DNA of 23,626 nt from Baffinella frigidus (GCA_026770585.1 MU646705.1:55018-78643), one strand, 5' to 3'; shown: positions 1-7,858, numbered from the stretch's first letter. Translations and numbers: made by a program. Notes: generated from the letters alone by a model not told the origin.

Positions 1-70
<70 letters not shown>
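1..70. repeat. Poly-G tract at window edge
   Basis: Seventy consecutive G bases open the window. G or C runs of 7-12 are common elsewhere here (for example near 3967, 4030, 5011, 12747), so a real homopolymer is possible. A tract this long exactly at an edge also fits a sequencing or assembly artefact such as dark-cycle G calls. Confidence 0.95.
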
Positions 71-71
<1 letters not shown>

Positions 72-118
72 TTTGAGAGTGGGGGAAGTGTGGAATCGAT
101 TCGGGGCATCACGGGACG

Positions 119-136
119 AAAGAGAGGAGGGAGAGG

Positions 137-173
<37 letters not shown>

Positions 174-333
174 GGATAGAGAGAAGAGAGAGAGTGAGAG
201 AGAGAGAGAGGGAGAAGGAGAGGGAGAAAGAGACAGAGACAAAGACACAGAGAGAGACAGACAGACAGAGACAGAGACAGAGACAGAGACAGAGACAGAG
301 ACAGAGACAGACAGACAGAAAGACAGAAAGACA
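119..333. repeat. GA / GAGACA purine microsatellite
   Basis: A purine-rich simple repeat. It starts as GA dinucleotides with interruptions, then becomes GAGACA hexamers (about 250-310), then GACA/GAAA units. It is open in several frames on both strands (Arg-Glu rich on plus, Ser-Leu-Val rich on minus), but those frames simply read the repeat and are not evidence of a gene. Confidence 0.93.
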
Positions 334-396
334 GGAGCGGGAAAGGGCCTGGTCTCACCGAATTGGTGAGACCAAACAGACTGAGACTGAGTTAGA
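334..396 (-). mobile_element. Family A element, 3'-truncated fragment
   Basis: This matches the terminal part of the family A inverted-repeat element seen complete at 2829-2969, 17308-17448 and 18769-18909. Shared parts are the GAGCGGGAAAG segment, the small palindrome TCACCGAATTGGTGA and a decayed end GAGTTAG in place of AGAGCTAGG. The rest of the element is missing and the GA microsatellite abuts the break. Confidence 0.7.
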
Positions 397-947
397 AGAC
401 TCACCGATCCAGTTCAGATTCATCAATGTCCAGTTTCCTCCTGGGCCGCTCCATTTTTCGTTCCCTGTGGCGCAAGGGTCGTGGTTAGCGATGGCATGCG
501 ACCAAAGGAGACCGCAAGGCATCTAGGTCCGTGGAAGCTTCCTTCCTCCATGACCTCTCCCCAGATGAGAGACGGTCGGTAGGAAGCTAGAACGTGGAAT
601 GGTCCATTCCATGGACCATCCCAACGCCCATCACTGCATTTTCGCGAGTGCTGCGCTCACTGGACGCTTTGGCCGCGCCTGATCAAGCTACACTGCTGGC
701 TGGCGCGAGGACGCGAGGCTGGAGACGCCCGAATTAGTGCTGCAGGAGAGATGACTTCCGAAGGCCACGTCAGACCGCTCAAAAACCGCGGACAAGCTAC
801 CGGGACTTCAGACTGGTGGGTACCTGGTCCAAACCTCGCTCTGCGACGTGCGATCAGGCGGCCGCCTCCTCAATCCTTCCCAGTGGAGGCCCGCTCGCCA
901 TGGGTCGGATCTGATGATCGAAGTCAGGGTCCTAGGACCCACAGGTC
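397..947. other. Unassigned region without recognisable gene
   Basis: I see no gene family here. An open frame at 751-951 on plus has 66 codons and no recognisable motif. A hairpin lies at 599-619 (arms ATGGTCCAT and ATGGACCAT, 3-base loop). A palindrome, GGTCCTAGGACC, near 927-940 resembles the core seen in families C and D. Confidence 0.5.
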
Positions 948-1499
948 ATGAGCCTCGAAAAAATGGAATATATCGATGCTGGAGCAAGAGTATTTTTATC
1001 CAGCAGACGGTTCGAATTCGAACCCTCCTATATCGAAAATGACTCAAACTACATCCTCAATTTGCTCCATTTTACAGCCACCTTGGAAAAAAAAGGGTCC
1101 GCCCCTCCTAGACTCCCGCCCTTTCCAGCGTTGTTGCTCGCGCTGTCAACGCAGCAGAAGTCAGCAGAAGTCAACAGAAGACTGGCAGGTGCACCCGGGA
1201 TGAGCGCTGGAGGATGGGACGGCGCGGCGGAAGGGAGGGCTGCGGGAGCACCACAAGATCCGGAAGCACCCAACGCGGGAAAGGCCCAAGCTGGCCGCCC
1301 TTCCAACCCCGATGCAACCGCTCTGGGTGCAACCTCGGGCGCGGGGGTGGGCGGTGCAGGCGGTGACGGCAGCGCTGGTATTTCTGGGGCAGGGGGCGGG
1401 GGAGGCGGAGGTGGCGGGGGCGAGTTTCCTGAGGGAGGCATCGTGGAGGCGTCAAGGCTTCCTTCCACTGTGGGGTGCGAATCCTCGAGCCCTCTTTGA
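948..1499 (+). CDS. Doubtful GC-rich open frame, Gly/Ala-rich
   Basis: An ATG-started frame of 183 codons. The first ~60 residues are ordinary in composition. From a second ATG at 1200 the frame is Gly/Ala-rich and ends in a run of ten Gly followed by an acidic/hydrophobic tail. The same DNA is open on minus: 1049-1645 reads a Pro-rich frame with a ten-Pro run, and 1171-1893 reads an Arg/Pro-rich frame, but neither of those begins with ATG. High GC (low stop density) can explain all three. Possible 3' splice sites lie near 1129 and 1152 (CAG after pyrimidines), so an exon of a real gene on either strand cannot be excluded. No domain, signal peptide or family is recognised. Confidence 0.15.
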   Translation: MSLEKMEYIDAGARVFLSSRRFEFEPSYIENDSNYILNLLHFTATLEKKGSAPPRLPPFPALLLALSTQQKSAEVNRRLAGAPGMSAGGWDGAAEGRAAGAPQDPEAPNAGKAQAGRPSNPDATALGATSGAGVGGAGGDGSAGISGAGGGGGGGGGGEFPEGGIVEASRLPSTVGCESSSPL

Positions 1500-1865
1500 T
1501 ACGAGGCAGCGTCAAGTCGAATTTCTGATGCCGTGTGGTGCGTTTGTTGTGGTGCGTTGGACGCTCCACGAATCCAGGGCCCCTGAAAGGCGCGTTCCTG
1601 CGAACACATGAACACATGGTTGCACCAAACCCTGCCCCGCAACACCCGGAGCCCCGCGCCCCTGACCCGTGACTCCCCGTGGCAGCTTCGTCGGCGGGGA
1701 GCTTGGCCTCGGCGGGGCAGGCGCCGCAGGAGGCGCCGCGGGGGGTGGGGACGACCAGAGACGGATCCTGGCAGGGCTCAAGGATCCTGCCGATTTTCAC
1801 ATGGCCGGGGACTGGATGGGCGCTGTCCAGGACAGCGACCCGGCGGGAGGGTGAGGACGACCCTC

Positions 1866-2012
1866 CTACCACCAGCCCGCAGAAGAGAACCAAACCGCGA
1901 TTTTGAGACCTGCGGGCAATTGCCCACAGGGGTACACTTCCGACATGTACCTCTGGTGAAGATTACTACACAAGGAAATTTGGGGTTGGTTCTCTTCTGA
2001 TGGCTGGTGGTA
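1866..2012. mobile_element. Family S inverted-repeat element (147 bp)
   Basis: The ends are inverted repeats of about 30 bp: CTACCACCAGCCCGCAGAAG at 1866, and at 1984-2012 the reverse complement of CTACCACCAGCCATCAGAAG. Both continue into AGAGAACCAAACC-like sequence. The interior has no coding capacity. Size and structure fit a non-autonomous (MITE-like) element. The terminal CTACCACCA is shared with the element at 15926-16098. Confidence 0.75.
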
Positions 2013-2828
2013 GCTCTGCCACCAGCAACCTGTACGAAGGGGTGGGTCCTATTTTGGAACTCTTTTTTGACGTATATTTGCGGCATGACCGAGGGCTCGC
2101 GACCATGTCAACCTTCAGGTCGTTTTGAAGGTCTCGTCCAGGGCTAGTGCACTGGCGAAAAAAAAATGTACCTGGCATTTTACGTCTGGAGTTGTAGGCC
2201 GCACGTGACGGGGGTTTTCGGCGGCAATTTCCCCAGGGTCAATCTTGGAACTCCATTTTACTACGTAAATTGCCTATGCCCCTACGAACTTCGTATCACC
2301 CAGCTCCTAGGAGATACCGTAGGGAAGATTCTGTAGGAAGATTCGGCAGCTGAATCGCTCCCTTCGTAGGGGGGTGTCATGATGGCATCGACATGTCGAT
2401 GCAAGGCTGTGTTTTCATGTCATCGTAAGCCTTTTTTTCACATCATGATATGCTATTCATATCATGATATGCACCTACCATGATACAAAAACACTGAAAA
2501 AGCAGGTTTACAGAAGACTTTTATGCCATGATATGCACCTACCATGATATAAATCGTGTAGTAATCTGATCATAATGCGTTCCAAGATTTGCCGAGTTCC
2601 AAGTTAGGAACCACCCCTTCGTAGCAGCTTTTACCGGATCCTTGCAAGAATCCGGGAGTGGAATGATGTTTTTGATTTATTCGTAGGACCCTGCGGTAGG
2701 AAACCGTAGGGACCTCGAATTGCTGACGGGAGATACCGAAGAGATTTCTTCGGTTTAGCTGAAAATTACTGCTGTACCCAACCCGGTTATGAGCTGCTAC
2801 AGGTTGCTCGTGGTGAGAACGCGCCCCT
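2013..2828. other. Unassigned AT-rich stretch with palindromes
   Basis: No gene seen. It holds an inverted repeat with arms CCCCTACGAA (2279-2288) and TTCGTAGGGG (2362-2372), and a perfect 11-bp hairpin at 2442-2468 (ATCATGATATG, 5-base loop). A 23-bp exact direct repeat starts CATGATATGCACC at 2463-2485 and 2527-2549. A GTAGGACCCTGCGGTAGG segment near 2686 resembles the core of family D. These look like decayed repeat elements. Confidence 0.6.
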
Positions 2829-2969
2829 CCTAGCTCTGGCTCAGTCTTTGCGGGCTCACCAATTTGGTGCGCCCGGGCTGTTGCCTGCTCCAAAGTCGAC
2901 GGCTTTGTACCACACACCCAGCATGTCAACTTGAGAATAGTCGGCCAACCCGAGTGGGGCAGAGCTAGG
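2829..2969 (+). mobile_element. Family A inverted-repeat element, complete
   Basis: A 141-bp element with ends CCTAGCTCTGGCTCAG and, inverted at 2952-2969, CCTAGCTCTGCCCCACTC. The interior has a small palindrome (GGGCTCACCAATTTGGTG), then a module reading AAAGTCGACGGCTTTGTACC followed by TGTCAACTTGAGAATAGTC. No open frame spans it. The copy at 18769-18909 has exactly the same length in the opposite orientation, which supports a defined mobile unit. Confidence 0.85.
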
Positions 2970-3047
2970 CCTCGACACATGCACTCTGATGCCTGCGTGG
3001 CATAATGTAAAGCGACTTGGACATGCCTGCGTAGCATCCCTGTGAAG

Positions 3048-3198
3048 AATCTCATCTCGAAAGATAACCGAATCAGTTCCCTAATTGGCGTTTTAATTTA
3101 ATTAGGGGGCCTTATTAAATTTATTATGCCTCAACTAATTTCTCCTATGCAACCTCCTATCGGAAAGGAACTGATTCAGTTATCTTCTGAAATGAAAT
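3048..3198 (-). mobile_element. Family H inverted-repeat element (~150 bp)
   Basis: The ends are inverted: ATCTCATCTCGAAAGATAAC on the left matches the reverse complement of the right end (ATTTCATTTCAGAAGATAAC), and both continue into CGAATCAG/TGAATCAG. The interior is AT-rich with AATTTAATTAGG blocks. The whole unit is the reverse complement of the copy at 10699-10845. The ends resemble those of family G. Confidence 0.82.
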
Positions 3199-3320
3199 CT
3201 ACTCGTGCTGCCCTCCTGAGAGGACTTGGAGTAGGGTTTTCCCAAACCCTTAACCTCCCCCCTTTGGGGTTTGCCTGAACCCTAAACCTCCCTCCCCACC
3301 AGGAAAGTCGAGGGGAGTGC

Positions 3321-3457
3321 ACTGCAAACCCAGAGATTTTGTAAAAGTCAATTCACCCACAAAATCTGTCAACTTAGAAACGAGGTCCCCGTAATGGGTA
3401 CTTCGAAAATCGATTTTCGCCTTGCCTTGACTCATACAAAAACTGCGGCCTGGCAGT
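3321..3457 (-). mobile_element. Family I inverted-repeat element (137 bp)
   Basis: Same length as, and the reverse complement of, the element at 10171-10307. Terminal parts are ACTGCAAACCCAGAGATTTT on the left and GCGGCCTGGCAGT on the right. The interior carries GTAAAAGTCAATTCACCCAC and the palindromic CGAAAATCGATTTTCG. The left terminus has diverged from ACTGCCAGGCCGGAG. Confidence 0.78.
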
Positions 3458-3488
3458 GGAGTGCCTTATTCAAGAGACTTTATTGAAC

Positions 3489-3730
3489 CTCCGCTCTCGA
3501 GCGGGTACAGAACATTTTAAAAGTCCAAGGTCAGAATCTGGCCTCGAGTTCAGGTACAAATCTTGAAACTCTCGGGTTGTTCCACGCCAGAGTGCTGGTG
3601 GGGGTGAAGTCAATGGAAAGCGTACCAGGGTACGCTTGTTGACTTTTGAAAACCACTGCCTTGAGGTGGAATTGACTTTTGACAAACCTTTCGATGAATC
3701 TGGCGTGGTTCCCGTCCCGCTCGAGAGCGG
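3489..3730. repeat. Palindromic repeat unit with central cruciform
   Basis: Bounded by inverted CCGCTCTCGAGCGGG (3489-3503) and CCCGCTCGAGAGCGG (3716-3730). Inside are further inverted segments (CCACGCCAGA near 3581; TCTGGCGTGG near 3703). A strong central hairpin lies at 3609-3644, with arms AGTCAA..AAGCGTACC and GGTACGCTT..TTGACT. It looks like a foldback element. A related piece (CTTTTGAAAACC..TTGAGG) recurs near 4893-4930. Confidence 0.6.
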
Positions 3731-3758
3731 TGACGTCGGCCATGAACATAATGGCTGT

Positions 3759-3907
3759 GGCTGTTCTGCAACGTTGTGATCAACGTGTGGCATGGCAGGA
3801 GTCGAGGGGCGTGCCTGATTCAAGAGACTTGATTGAACGTATGACGTCCAACTATCAACGTACTGTCGGTGCCTGTTCTTCAACGTTGTGACAAACGTGT
3901 GGCAAAC
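3759..3907 (+). repeat. Local direct duplication of a 37-bp motif
   Basis: The motif CTGTTCTGCAACGTTGTGA followed by CAACGTGTGGCA occurs at 3759-3795 and, slightly changed, at 3871-3907. A second pair, GTGCCTTATTCAAGAGACTT (3461) and GTGCCTGATTCAAGAGACTT (3811), interleaves with it. The segment is therefore a partly tandem, diverged duplication. Confidence 0.6.
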
Positions 3908-3924
3908 GGGTTGTCCGTCGAAAT

Positions 3925-4080
3925 CTAGCTCTGTCCCAATTCGATTTTGGCTCGCAGATAGAGCCCCCCCCCCCCGAACTTTCACAGGTGAATTTCACGG
4001 GGGGGGTCAAAATTCACCTGTGAAATTTCGGGGGGGGGCACTCTATCTACGAGCCCAAATTGAAATGGGACAGAGCTAGG
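3925..4080. mobile_element. Family B foldback element with C/G tracts
   Basis: Long inverted arms: CTAGCTCTGTCCCAATTCGA.. on the left and the reverse complement of CCTAGCTCTGTCCCATTTCA on the right. Both run through a GAGCC/GCTCG..GATAGAG segment into a C tract (left, ~3966-3977) and a G tract (right, ~4030-4038). An inner pair, TCACAGGTGAATTTCA and TCACCTGTGAAATT, makes the whole 156 bp a near-complete hairpin. The outer 10 bases are shared with family A. Confidence 0.82.
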
Positions 4081-4220
4081 CAATCTAACCCCCAAAACAA
4101 GTTAGTGCTCAGTGTCTGCGTTAACAACATCGTTTGATGATGGGCATCCTCGCTTGCAGGAGTCTGGAAGAGCCGGAGGAAAGAGGCAAGAAGAAACGTC
4201 GAACGTGCCGCCCCGCCCGC

Positions 4221-4336
4221 CACCCTCACACCCTCACACCCGCCCACCCTCCCACTCTCACGCCCTCACACCCTCCCACCCTCCCACCCTCACACCCTCA
4301 CACCCTCACACCCTCACACCCTCACACCCTCACACC
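4221..4336. repeat. 8-bp CCCTCACA minisatellite
   Basis: Tandem CCCTCACA units with CCCTCCCA and CCCTCACG variants. On plus it reads as repetitive His-Thr-Pro-Ser peptides in two frames, a consequence of the repeat. The strand is fully C-rich with no stop codons, so any open frame here is uninformative. Confidence 0.9.
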
Positions 4337-4370
4337 TGCAACGCTTGACAACGGCGAGCAATTCCCCCGG

Positions 4371-4503
4371 CCACGCAGTGGGCTTTGCAGATCGGTCCAG
4401 TTATTGTCGTGGTTCTAATTAAGAATTGCTCGGTGCAAAGACATCTTATTAATCGATGTGTCGACAGGATTTTCGGTCGAAATATCCTGCCAAGCCCACG
4501 TCG
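4371..4503 (+). mobile_element. Family E inverted-repeat element
   Basis: Starts CCACGCAGTGGGCTTTGCAG and ends with an imperfect inverted copy (GCCAAGCCCACGTCG). The interior GATCGGTCCA..CGTGGTTCTAATTAAG and AATTGCTCGGTGCA match, in reverse complement, the element at 9662-9788. The start resembles the ends of families D and L. Confidence 0.68.
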
Positions 4504-4568
4504 AGAATGTAGAGCGAAATCTGACCTGGGAAGGAATCTGGGCCCGTCACCCAACATATTACATCTCT

Positions 4569-4652
4569 GGTTTGGCTTGGTATCGGAGCCATTTCGTACT
4601 TTTAGGGATTAAAATACCGGGTTGTGTACCGAAAATCTTTAGATGGACGCGC
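4569..4652 (-). repeat. Dispersed repeat X, copy 1
   Basis: GGAGCCATTTCGTACTTTTA, then TTAAAATACC and TTTAGATGGACGC, are the reverse complement of sequences at 17998-18075 and 18279-18362. No end structure is visible. Element L begins 9 bases further on. Confidence 0.65.
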
Positions 4653-4660
4653 TGCGGAAT

Positions 4661-4799
4661 CCACAAGGTGGACTACGAACCTTTTATCAAAAGTCAACTT
4701 ACCTGAAGACAATTAACTTTAAGGATTTTTCTAATGCAAGTTGGTCACGTAACACCCCGGAATCCGGGGTCAACGAAACCGTCGTAGCCCACCAAGTGG
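4661..4799 (+). mobile_element. Family L inverted-repeat element, copy 1 (139 bp)
   Basis: The ends CCACAAGGTGGACTACGA and TCGTAGCCCACCAAGTGG are inverted repeats. The interior (TCAAAAGTCAACTTACCTGA, CACGTAACACCCCGGAATCC) is about 90% identical by eye to 9061-9199, which has exactly the same length. No coding potential. Confidence 0.85.
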
Positions 4800-4802
4800 T
4801 TA

Positions 4803-5700
4803 GGTGACGCGATGTTCCTCTTGCTTCTCGGACGACGCCAGATTGGAGGAGGGGTTTGGATTTTTTAACCCGTATGAGGATGCGGGTGTGAACTTTTGAA
4901 AACCTTGCCTTGAGGAGGAATTGACTTTCAAGAGGAAGATCGCGGCACCTGCTTCAAGCACGTGCGATCAGATGACACATGCGACCTGGCGCTTGGGCCT
5001 GTAAAGCAAACAGGGGGGGGGGGTTAGAGTTTAGGCGAAGAATTGATGAATCGAATATTTGTTCCTTTTGCTTCTCGGAGCGCTGCCCGCCGAGACAAAA
5101 GTCGAGAGTGGAACGTTGCAAAGCAAAAGTGGAGCCTCCGTTAACTTAAGTAACGGTGGAAAATCGGTGCCGCAGGGAATTCGCGAAAACGCCGGAGGAG
5201 ACCTACCTTCCGACGTCCAACCTTCACCGCGTGATGTTACGTACGCGCCCCGAACCACGCCAGGGCACTCGAAATATCCACTTTTGACATCTTTCAAGGG
5301 AAATGCCTTCAATTCTCAAGTCAACCGCGCCAGATCTGGCGCGGATAAGGCCTCGGTTTCCCTCGATCATTCTGGCGTGGAACCTTTTCACGCCAAAGTT
5401 GACGAGTTTGTACCACGGACCGGCACTTTCAACTTTAGAATAGTCTGTCAACGCGTTGAACCTTCTCCGCGTAATGTTACGTACGCGTCCCGAACCTTTT
5501 CACGCCAAAGTTGACGGATTTGTACCACGGACTTGCGCTGTCAACTTTAGAATAGTCTGTCAACGCGATCTCCGCACTGAAGGACCCTCGAAGGTTTCCA
5601 CTATGATGGAATAGGAGGAAACTTCAGCCTTTTGCAATAGTGCTGAGCACGAAAAAACAGTTTGATTCGACAACGTGGTAGAGTTGGTTATTCCGTTAGA
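4803..5700. repeat. Diverged direct repeats, no gene recognised
   Basis: Two kinds of direct repeat overlap. About 40 bp around GTGATGTTACGTACGCG (5217-5256) recurs at 5458-5496. About 75 bp (GCCAAAGTTGACGAGTTTGT.. to AGAATAGTCTGTCAACGCG) occurs at 5381-5457 and again at 5495-5567. The latter is the internal module of family A without its ends. TTGCTTCTCGGA recurs at about 4817 and 5068. A frame from 5059 to 5514 is open for 151 codons and starts with hydrophobic residues, but it begins at TTG and lies within these repeats, so I do not call it a gene. Confidence 0.6.
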
Positions 5701-5862
5701 CCACACAGCGGACTTCGAAGGGATTTCGAGTAACTCTTAAGCGATAAGACCTAGGACCCTACGGTAGGCGATCCGCAGGGACATAGGGTGGGTTCCTACG
5801 GATAAGGTAGCGGAAACTCGGGCTCTCAGAGCCCGAAAATCCCTTCGTAACCTGCTCTGTGG
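5701..5862 (+). mobile_element. Family D inverted-repeat element, copy 1 (162 bp)
   Basis: Ends are CCACACAGCGGACTTCGAAG and, inverted, CCACAGAGCAGGTTACGAAG, both followed by GGATTTTCG-like sequence. The core is CCTAGGACCCTACGGTAGGC, then CGCAGGGACATAG and GGTTCCTACGGATAAGGTAG. A short hairpin (CGGGCTCTCAGAGCCCG) lies near the right end. Copies at 6794, 8149 (reversed) and 9968 share this order. Confidence 0.85.
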
Positions 5863-6050
5863 CTATGAGCCCTTGTCCGCGCGGGTTCAAATCAACCGAC
5901 GCGTGGGCGGGGAAACAGGCTGTGGATAGGTTTTTAGGCCAAGGCAAATCGTCCCGGATGACGTTCCCTTCCCGTCCGGGTATGTGTACCAGTTAGTGAT
6001 CGTGTCCAGTACAACCCTAAGTTAACTCGGACGTGACAGGCGCGAATATG

Positions 6051-6344
6051 CGGACTGAATATATGGATACAATGTCGGTAACACATGGAGATAATGGTAT
6101 ATGGAGATACCGAAGCGTAATATATGGATATAATGAACACAGATGCATCTGCATACAGAGATAATGAACTTAATATATGGAGATCATGACTTAATATATG
6201 GAGACAATGATGTTGACTTAATATGTGAAGATAATGCATACAGGCGCGCTGAAGGACGGAGACGTACATGGAGATACCGAAGGGTAATATACGAAGCGTA
6301 ATATATGGATATAATGAACACAGATGCGTCTGGATACAGGCGCG
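6051..6344. repeat. Degenerate AT-rich minisatellite (TAATATATGGAGATAATG)
   Basis: Many diverged copies of TAATATATGGAGATAATGA. A longer duplication is superimposed: ATGGAGATACCGAAG..GTAATATATGGATATAATGA then ACACAGATGC appears at about 6099-6160 and 6270-6341. Direct repeats only; no gene. Confidence 0.8.
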
Positions 6345-6410
6345 GTGAAGCCGGAGACGCTCCTCGGACGAGATGTCGCGCGCACCATCCAGCCGTGCCT
6401 CTCTGAATTC
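6345..6410 (+). pseudogene. Exon-like module Z, copy 1
   Basis: A frame reading VKPETLLGRDVARTIQPCLS then EF ends at GAATTC and is followed directly by GTAAGT, a strong 5' splice-site match. Compared with the copy at 6583-6633, the differences are three synonymous third-position changes (CTC/CTG, CGA/CGC, TCT/TCC), one Thr/Lys change and one whole-codon indel (CGC). That pattern is typical of coding sequence under past constraint. No clear 3' splice site precedes it; a minisatellite abuts. I do not recognise the protein family, and the piece is too short to be a gene alone. It may be a captured or duplicated exon. Confidence 0.4.
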
Positions 6411-6582
6411 GTAAGTTCCAATCTTCTTGCATTTCTTCGCGAGTAGAGTTTATGAAATATATTCCTCAATGGATTTAATCTCAGATTTGCATGGGGCTTG
6501 GAGCCATTTCTGAGCTTAACTCACTTGTAGGTGTTTGCATGCCTGGGTGTGTACCATAAATCCATTTCTAAAGGATTTCTAG

Positions 6583-6633
6583 AAGCTGCTCGGACGCGAT
6601 GTCGCGACCATCCAGCCGTGCCTCTCCGAATTC
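6583..6633 (+). pseudogene. Exon-like module Z, copy 2 (51 nt)
   Basis: Preceded by AAAGGATTTCTAG, a plausible 3' splice site, and followed by GTAAGT, a strong 5' splice site. The 17 codons between read KLLGRDVATIQPCLSEF and leave phase 0. It differs from copy 1 mostly at third codon positions. The intervening 6417-6582 would be an intron in a tandem-exon reading; it is AT-richer and has a weak inverted pair (CAATGGATTTA near 6468; TAAATCCATTT near 6558). Function unknown. It could equally be a repeat that once came from a gene. Confidence 0.42.
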
Positions 6634-6670
6634 GTAAGTCAAAACAAGTTCAATGCAATGTTGACGGATT

Positions 6671-6790
6671 CTAGCTCTGTCTCAGTCTATTTGGGCTGCC
6701 CAGTTTGGTGAGAACAGGCTCTTTCCCGCTCCAAAGTTGACGGATTCGTGCCACGCACCCAGCTTGTCAAGTTAAGATTAGTCAGTCAAC
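6671..6790 (+). mobile_element. Family A element, right end lost
   Basis: Starts CTAGCTCTGTCTCAGTCTAT and continues through the family A palindrome and the AAAGTTGACGGATTCGTACC module to AGATTAGTCAGTCAAC. It then stops where the family D end CCACACAGCGG begins at 6794. The missing AGAGCTAGG end suggests that the D insertion, or a deletion with it, removed it. Confidence 0.75.
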
Positions 6791-6793
6791 AAA

Positions 6794-6921
6794 CCACACA
6801 GCGGACTTCGAAGGGATTTTGAACAACCCCTAAGCGATCAGACCTAGGACCCTACGGTAGGTAACCCGTAAGGACATAAGGGGGTTCCTACTGATAAGGT
6901 AGCGGAAAGGTGGCCCAAATC
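6794..6921 (+). mobile_element. Family D element, copy 2, right end replaced
   Basis: Carries the family D left end CCACACAGCGGACTTCGAAG and the core CCTAGGACCCTACGGTAGGT to GATAAGGTAGCGGAAA. The expected right end is not found. A second inverted-repeat element starts at 6922, so the two are nested or fused. Confidence 0.72.
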
Positions 6922-7037
6922 GCTCAGTCCACACAGCGGGTTACGAAGAGATTTTCGGCCCAAATCGGGCCAAATCGGGAAAATCCTTTCGGCCCAAATC
7001 GGGAAAATCCCTTCGTAGCCCGCTGTGTGAACTGAGC
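6922..7037. mobile_element. Family D-related element with long arms, copy 3
   Basis: Arms of 27 bp with two mismatches: GCTCAGTCCACACAGCGGGT.. at 6922 and the reverse complement of ..GCCCGCTGTGTGAACTGAGC ending 7037. The centre has tandem CGGCCCAAATCGGG units. It lacks the CCTAGGACCCTACGG core of other D copies, so it may be an internally deleted derivative. Confidence 0.78.
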
Positions 7038-7040
7038 AAA

Positions 7041-7094
7041 GACGCTCCTCAGACGCGATGTCGCGCCGGGACCATCCGGCTGTGCCTCTCAGAA
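7041..7094 (+). pseudogene. Exon-like module Z, copy 3 (frameshifted)
   Basis: GACGCTCCTCAGACGCGATG, then TCGCG..ACCATCCGGC and TGTGCCTCTCAGAATT, match modules at 6345 and 6583. A small insertion (CCGGG before ACCATCC) shifts the frame. The element at 7095-7236 interrupts it at the GAATTC site. On the far side of that element, GTCGTAAGT resumes, so the splice-site part was displaced. Confidence 0.5.
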
Positions 7095-7236
7095 TTTAAT
7101 CTCGGAACATAACAGAATCCGTGGGTAAATACACTCATCGTAGCCTTGTTTTATGCCTAAAATAGCTTATCCACCCTTATCTTCGGCGTTGGAAGCCCGG
7201 AGATCGCCGCAGATTCTGTTATGTTCCGAAATGAAA
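7095..7236. mobile_element. Family G inverted-repeat element, copy 1 (142 bp)
   Basis: The ends TTTAATCTCGGAACATAACA and, inverted, TTTCATTTCGGAACATAACA both continue into GAATC. The interior has no open frame of interest. It sits inside exon-like module Z copy 3. Related copy at 11318-11468. The TTTCATYTCGGAA end is close to family H. Confidence 0.82.
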
Positions 7237-7312
7237 GTCGTAAGTGGACAGTTTCGTTGTTGACGGGAGAGGCTGCGTGCAGCGTTGTTCGCAGCAACCG
7301 CACATGCACCCG

Positions 7313-7471
7313 GAACCCGAAACCCGAAACCCGAAACCCGAAACCCGAAACCCGAAACCTGGAACCCAAAACCCGAAACCCGAAACCTGAAACCCGAAAC
7401 CCGAAACCCGAAACCTGAAACCCGAAACCCGAAACCCGAAACCCGAAACCCGAAACCCGAAACCCGAAACC
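7313..7471. repeat. Telomere-variant array, CCCGAAA heptamer
   Basis: About 22 tandem units of the 7-mer AAACCCG with a few CCTGAAA, CCCAAAA and CCTGGAA variants. The unit differs from the plant-type CCCTAAA by one base (T to G). It reads as repetitive peptides such as PETRNPK on plus and GFGFRVS on minus in every frame, so those frames are not genes. Confidence 0.95.
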
Positions 7472-7563
7472 ATGGCAAAGGTTGGCGAGGCTGGTACCAA
7501 TCAACCAACATTGTGAGCAAGATGTGTGCCGGTCATTCAGGTGATGTCTGGGTGGTACGAACC

Positions 7564-7592
7564 CCTAGCTCTGCCTCAGGTGACCTGGGCTC
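7564..7592 (+). mobile_element. Family A terminal fragment
   Basis: CCTAGCTCTGCCTCAG followed by CCTGGGCTCC resembles the start of family A; similarity then ends. Only about 29 bases support it, so this is a weak call. Confidence 0.4.
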
Positions 7593-7766
7593 CATGAAGG
7601 TGAACCTGGGATTAGGGAATATGGGTTCACCAGATGCAAGATTCAGATGCAAGATCCAGATTGCATCTGAAATTGGCAGGTGTGGCAGGTGATGGCGGTG
7701 ACGGGGGAGGCAGCTTCGAGCGTCACGCGCAGCCACCGCCGGAGGGTATCGCCCTTTCCTCGCAGA

Positions 7767-7858
7767 GTCACGTCACCAATCAACGAAACTTACTACACAA
7801 ATGCCCACTTTTGAAAGCACATCGGTTTTAAATAGGCCCCTCGAGCATTTTCGTGTGG
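7767..7858 (+). mobile_element. Family J partial element
   Basis: ACTTACTACACAAATGCCCA, then TTTTAAATAGGCCCCTCGAG and CATTTTCGTGTGG, match the end of family J (8401-8472, and reversed at 22647-22720). The left part is absent. Just before and just after it lies a direct repeat, CACCGCCGGAGGGTATCGCC (7734) and AACCGCTGGAGGGTATTTCC (7863), which could be a target duplication followed by divergence or an older local duplication. Confidence 0.62.

Noticed and set aside
1008-1030. GGTTCGAATTCGAACCC as a tRNA T-arm
   Set aside because: It is a short palindrome; no acceptor, D or anticodon arm can be placed around it.
1049-1893. Minus-strand Pro-rich and Arg-rich frames of 198 and 240 codons
   Set aside because: They start at non-ATG codons, overlap each other and a plus frame, and lie in GC-rich DNA where stops are rare. 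No domain is visible, so only a doubtful plus frame is listed.
5059-5514. 151-codon frame with a hydrophobic, signal-like start
   Set aside because: The start is TTG, not ATG, and the frame runs across duplicated non-coding modules shared with family A.
7157-7692. Several 65-135-codon frames with GFGFRVS or PETRNPK repeats
   Set aside because: They are translations of a 7-bp CCCGAAA array; every frame is open because the unit lacks stops.
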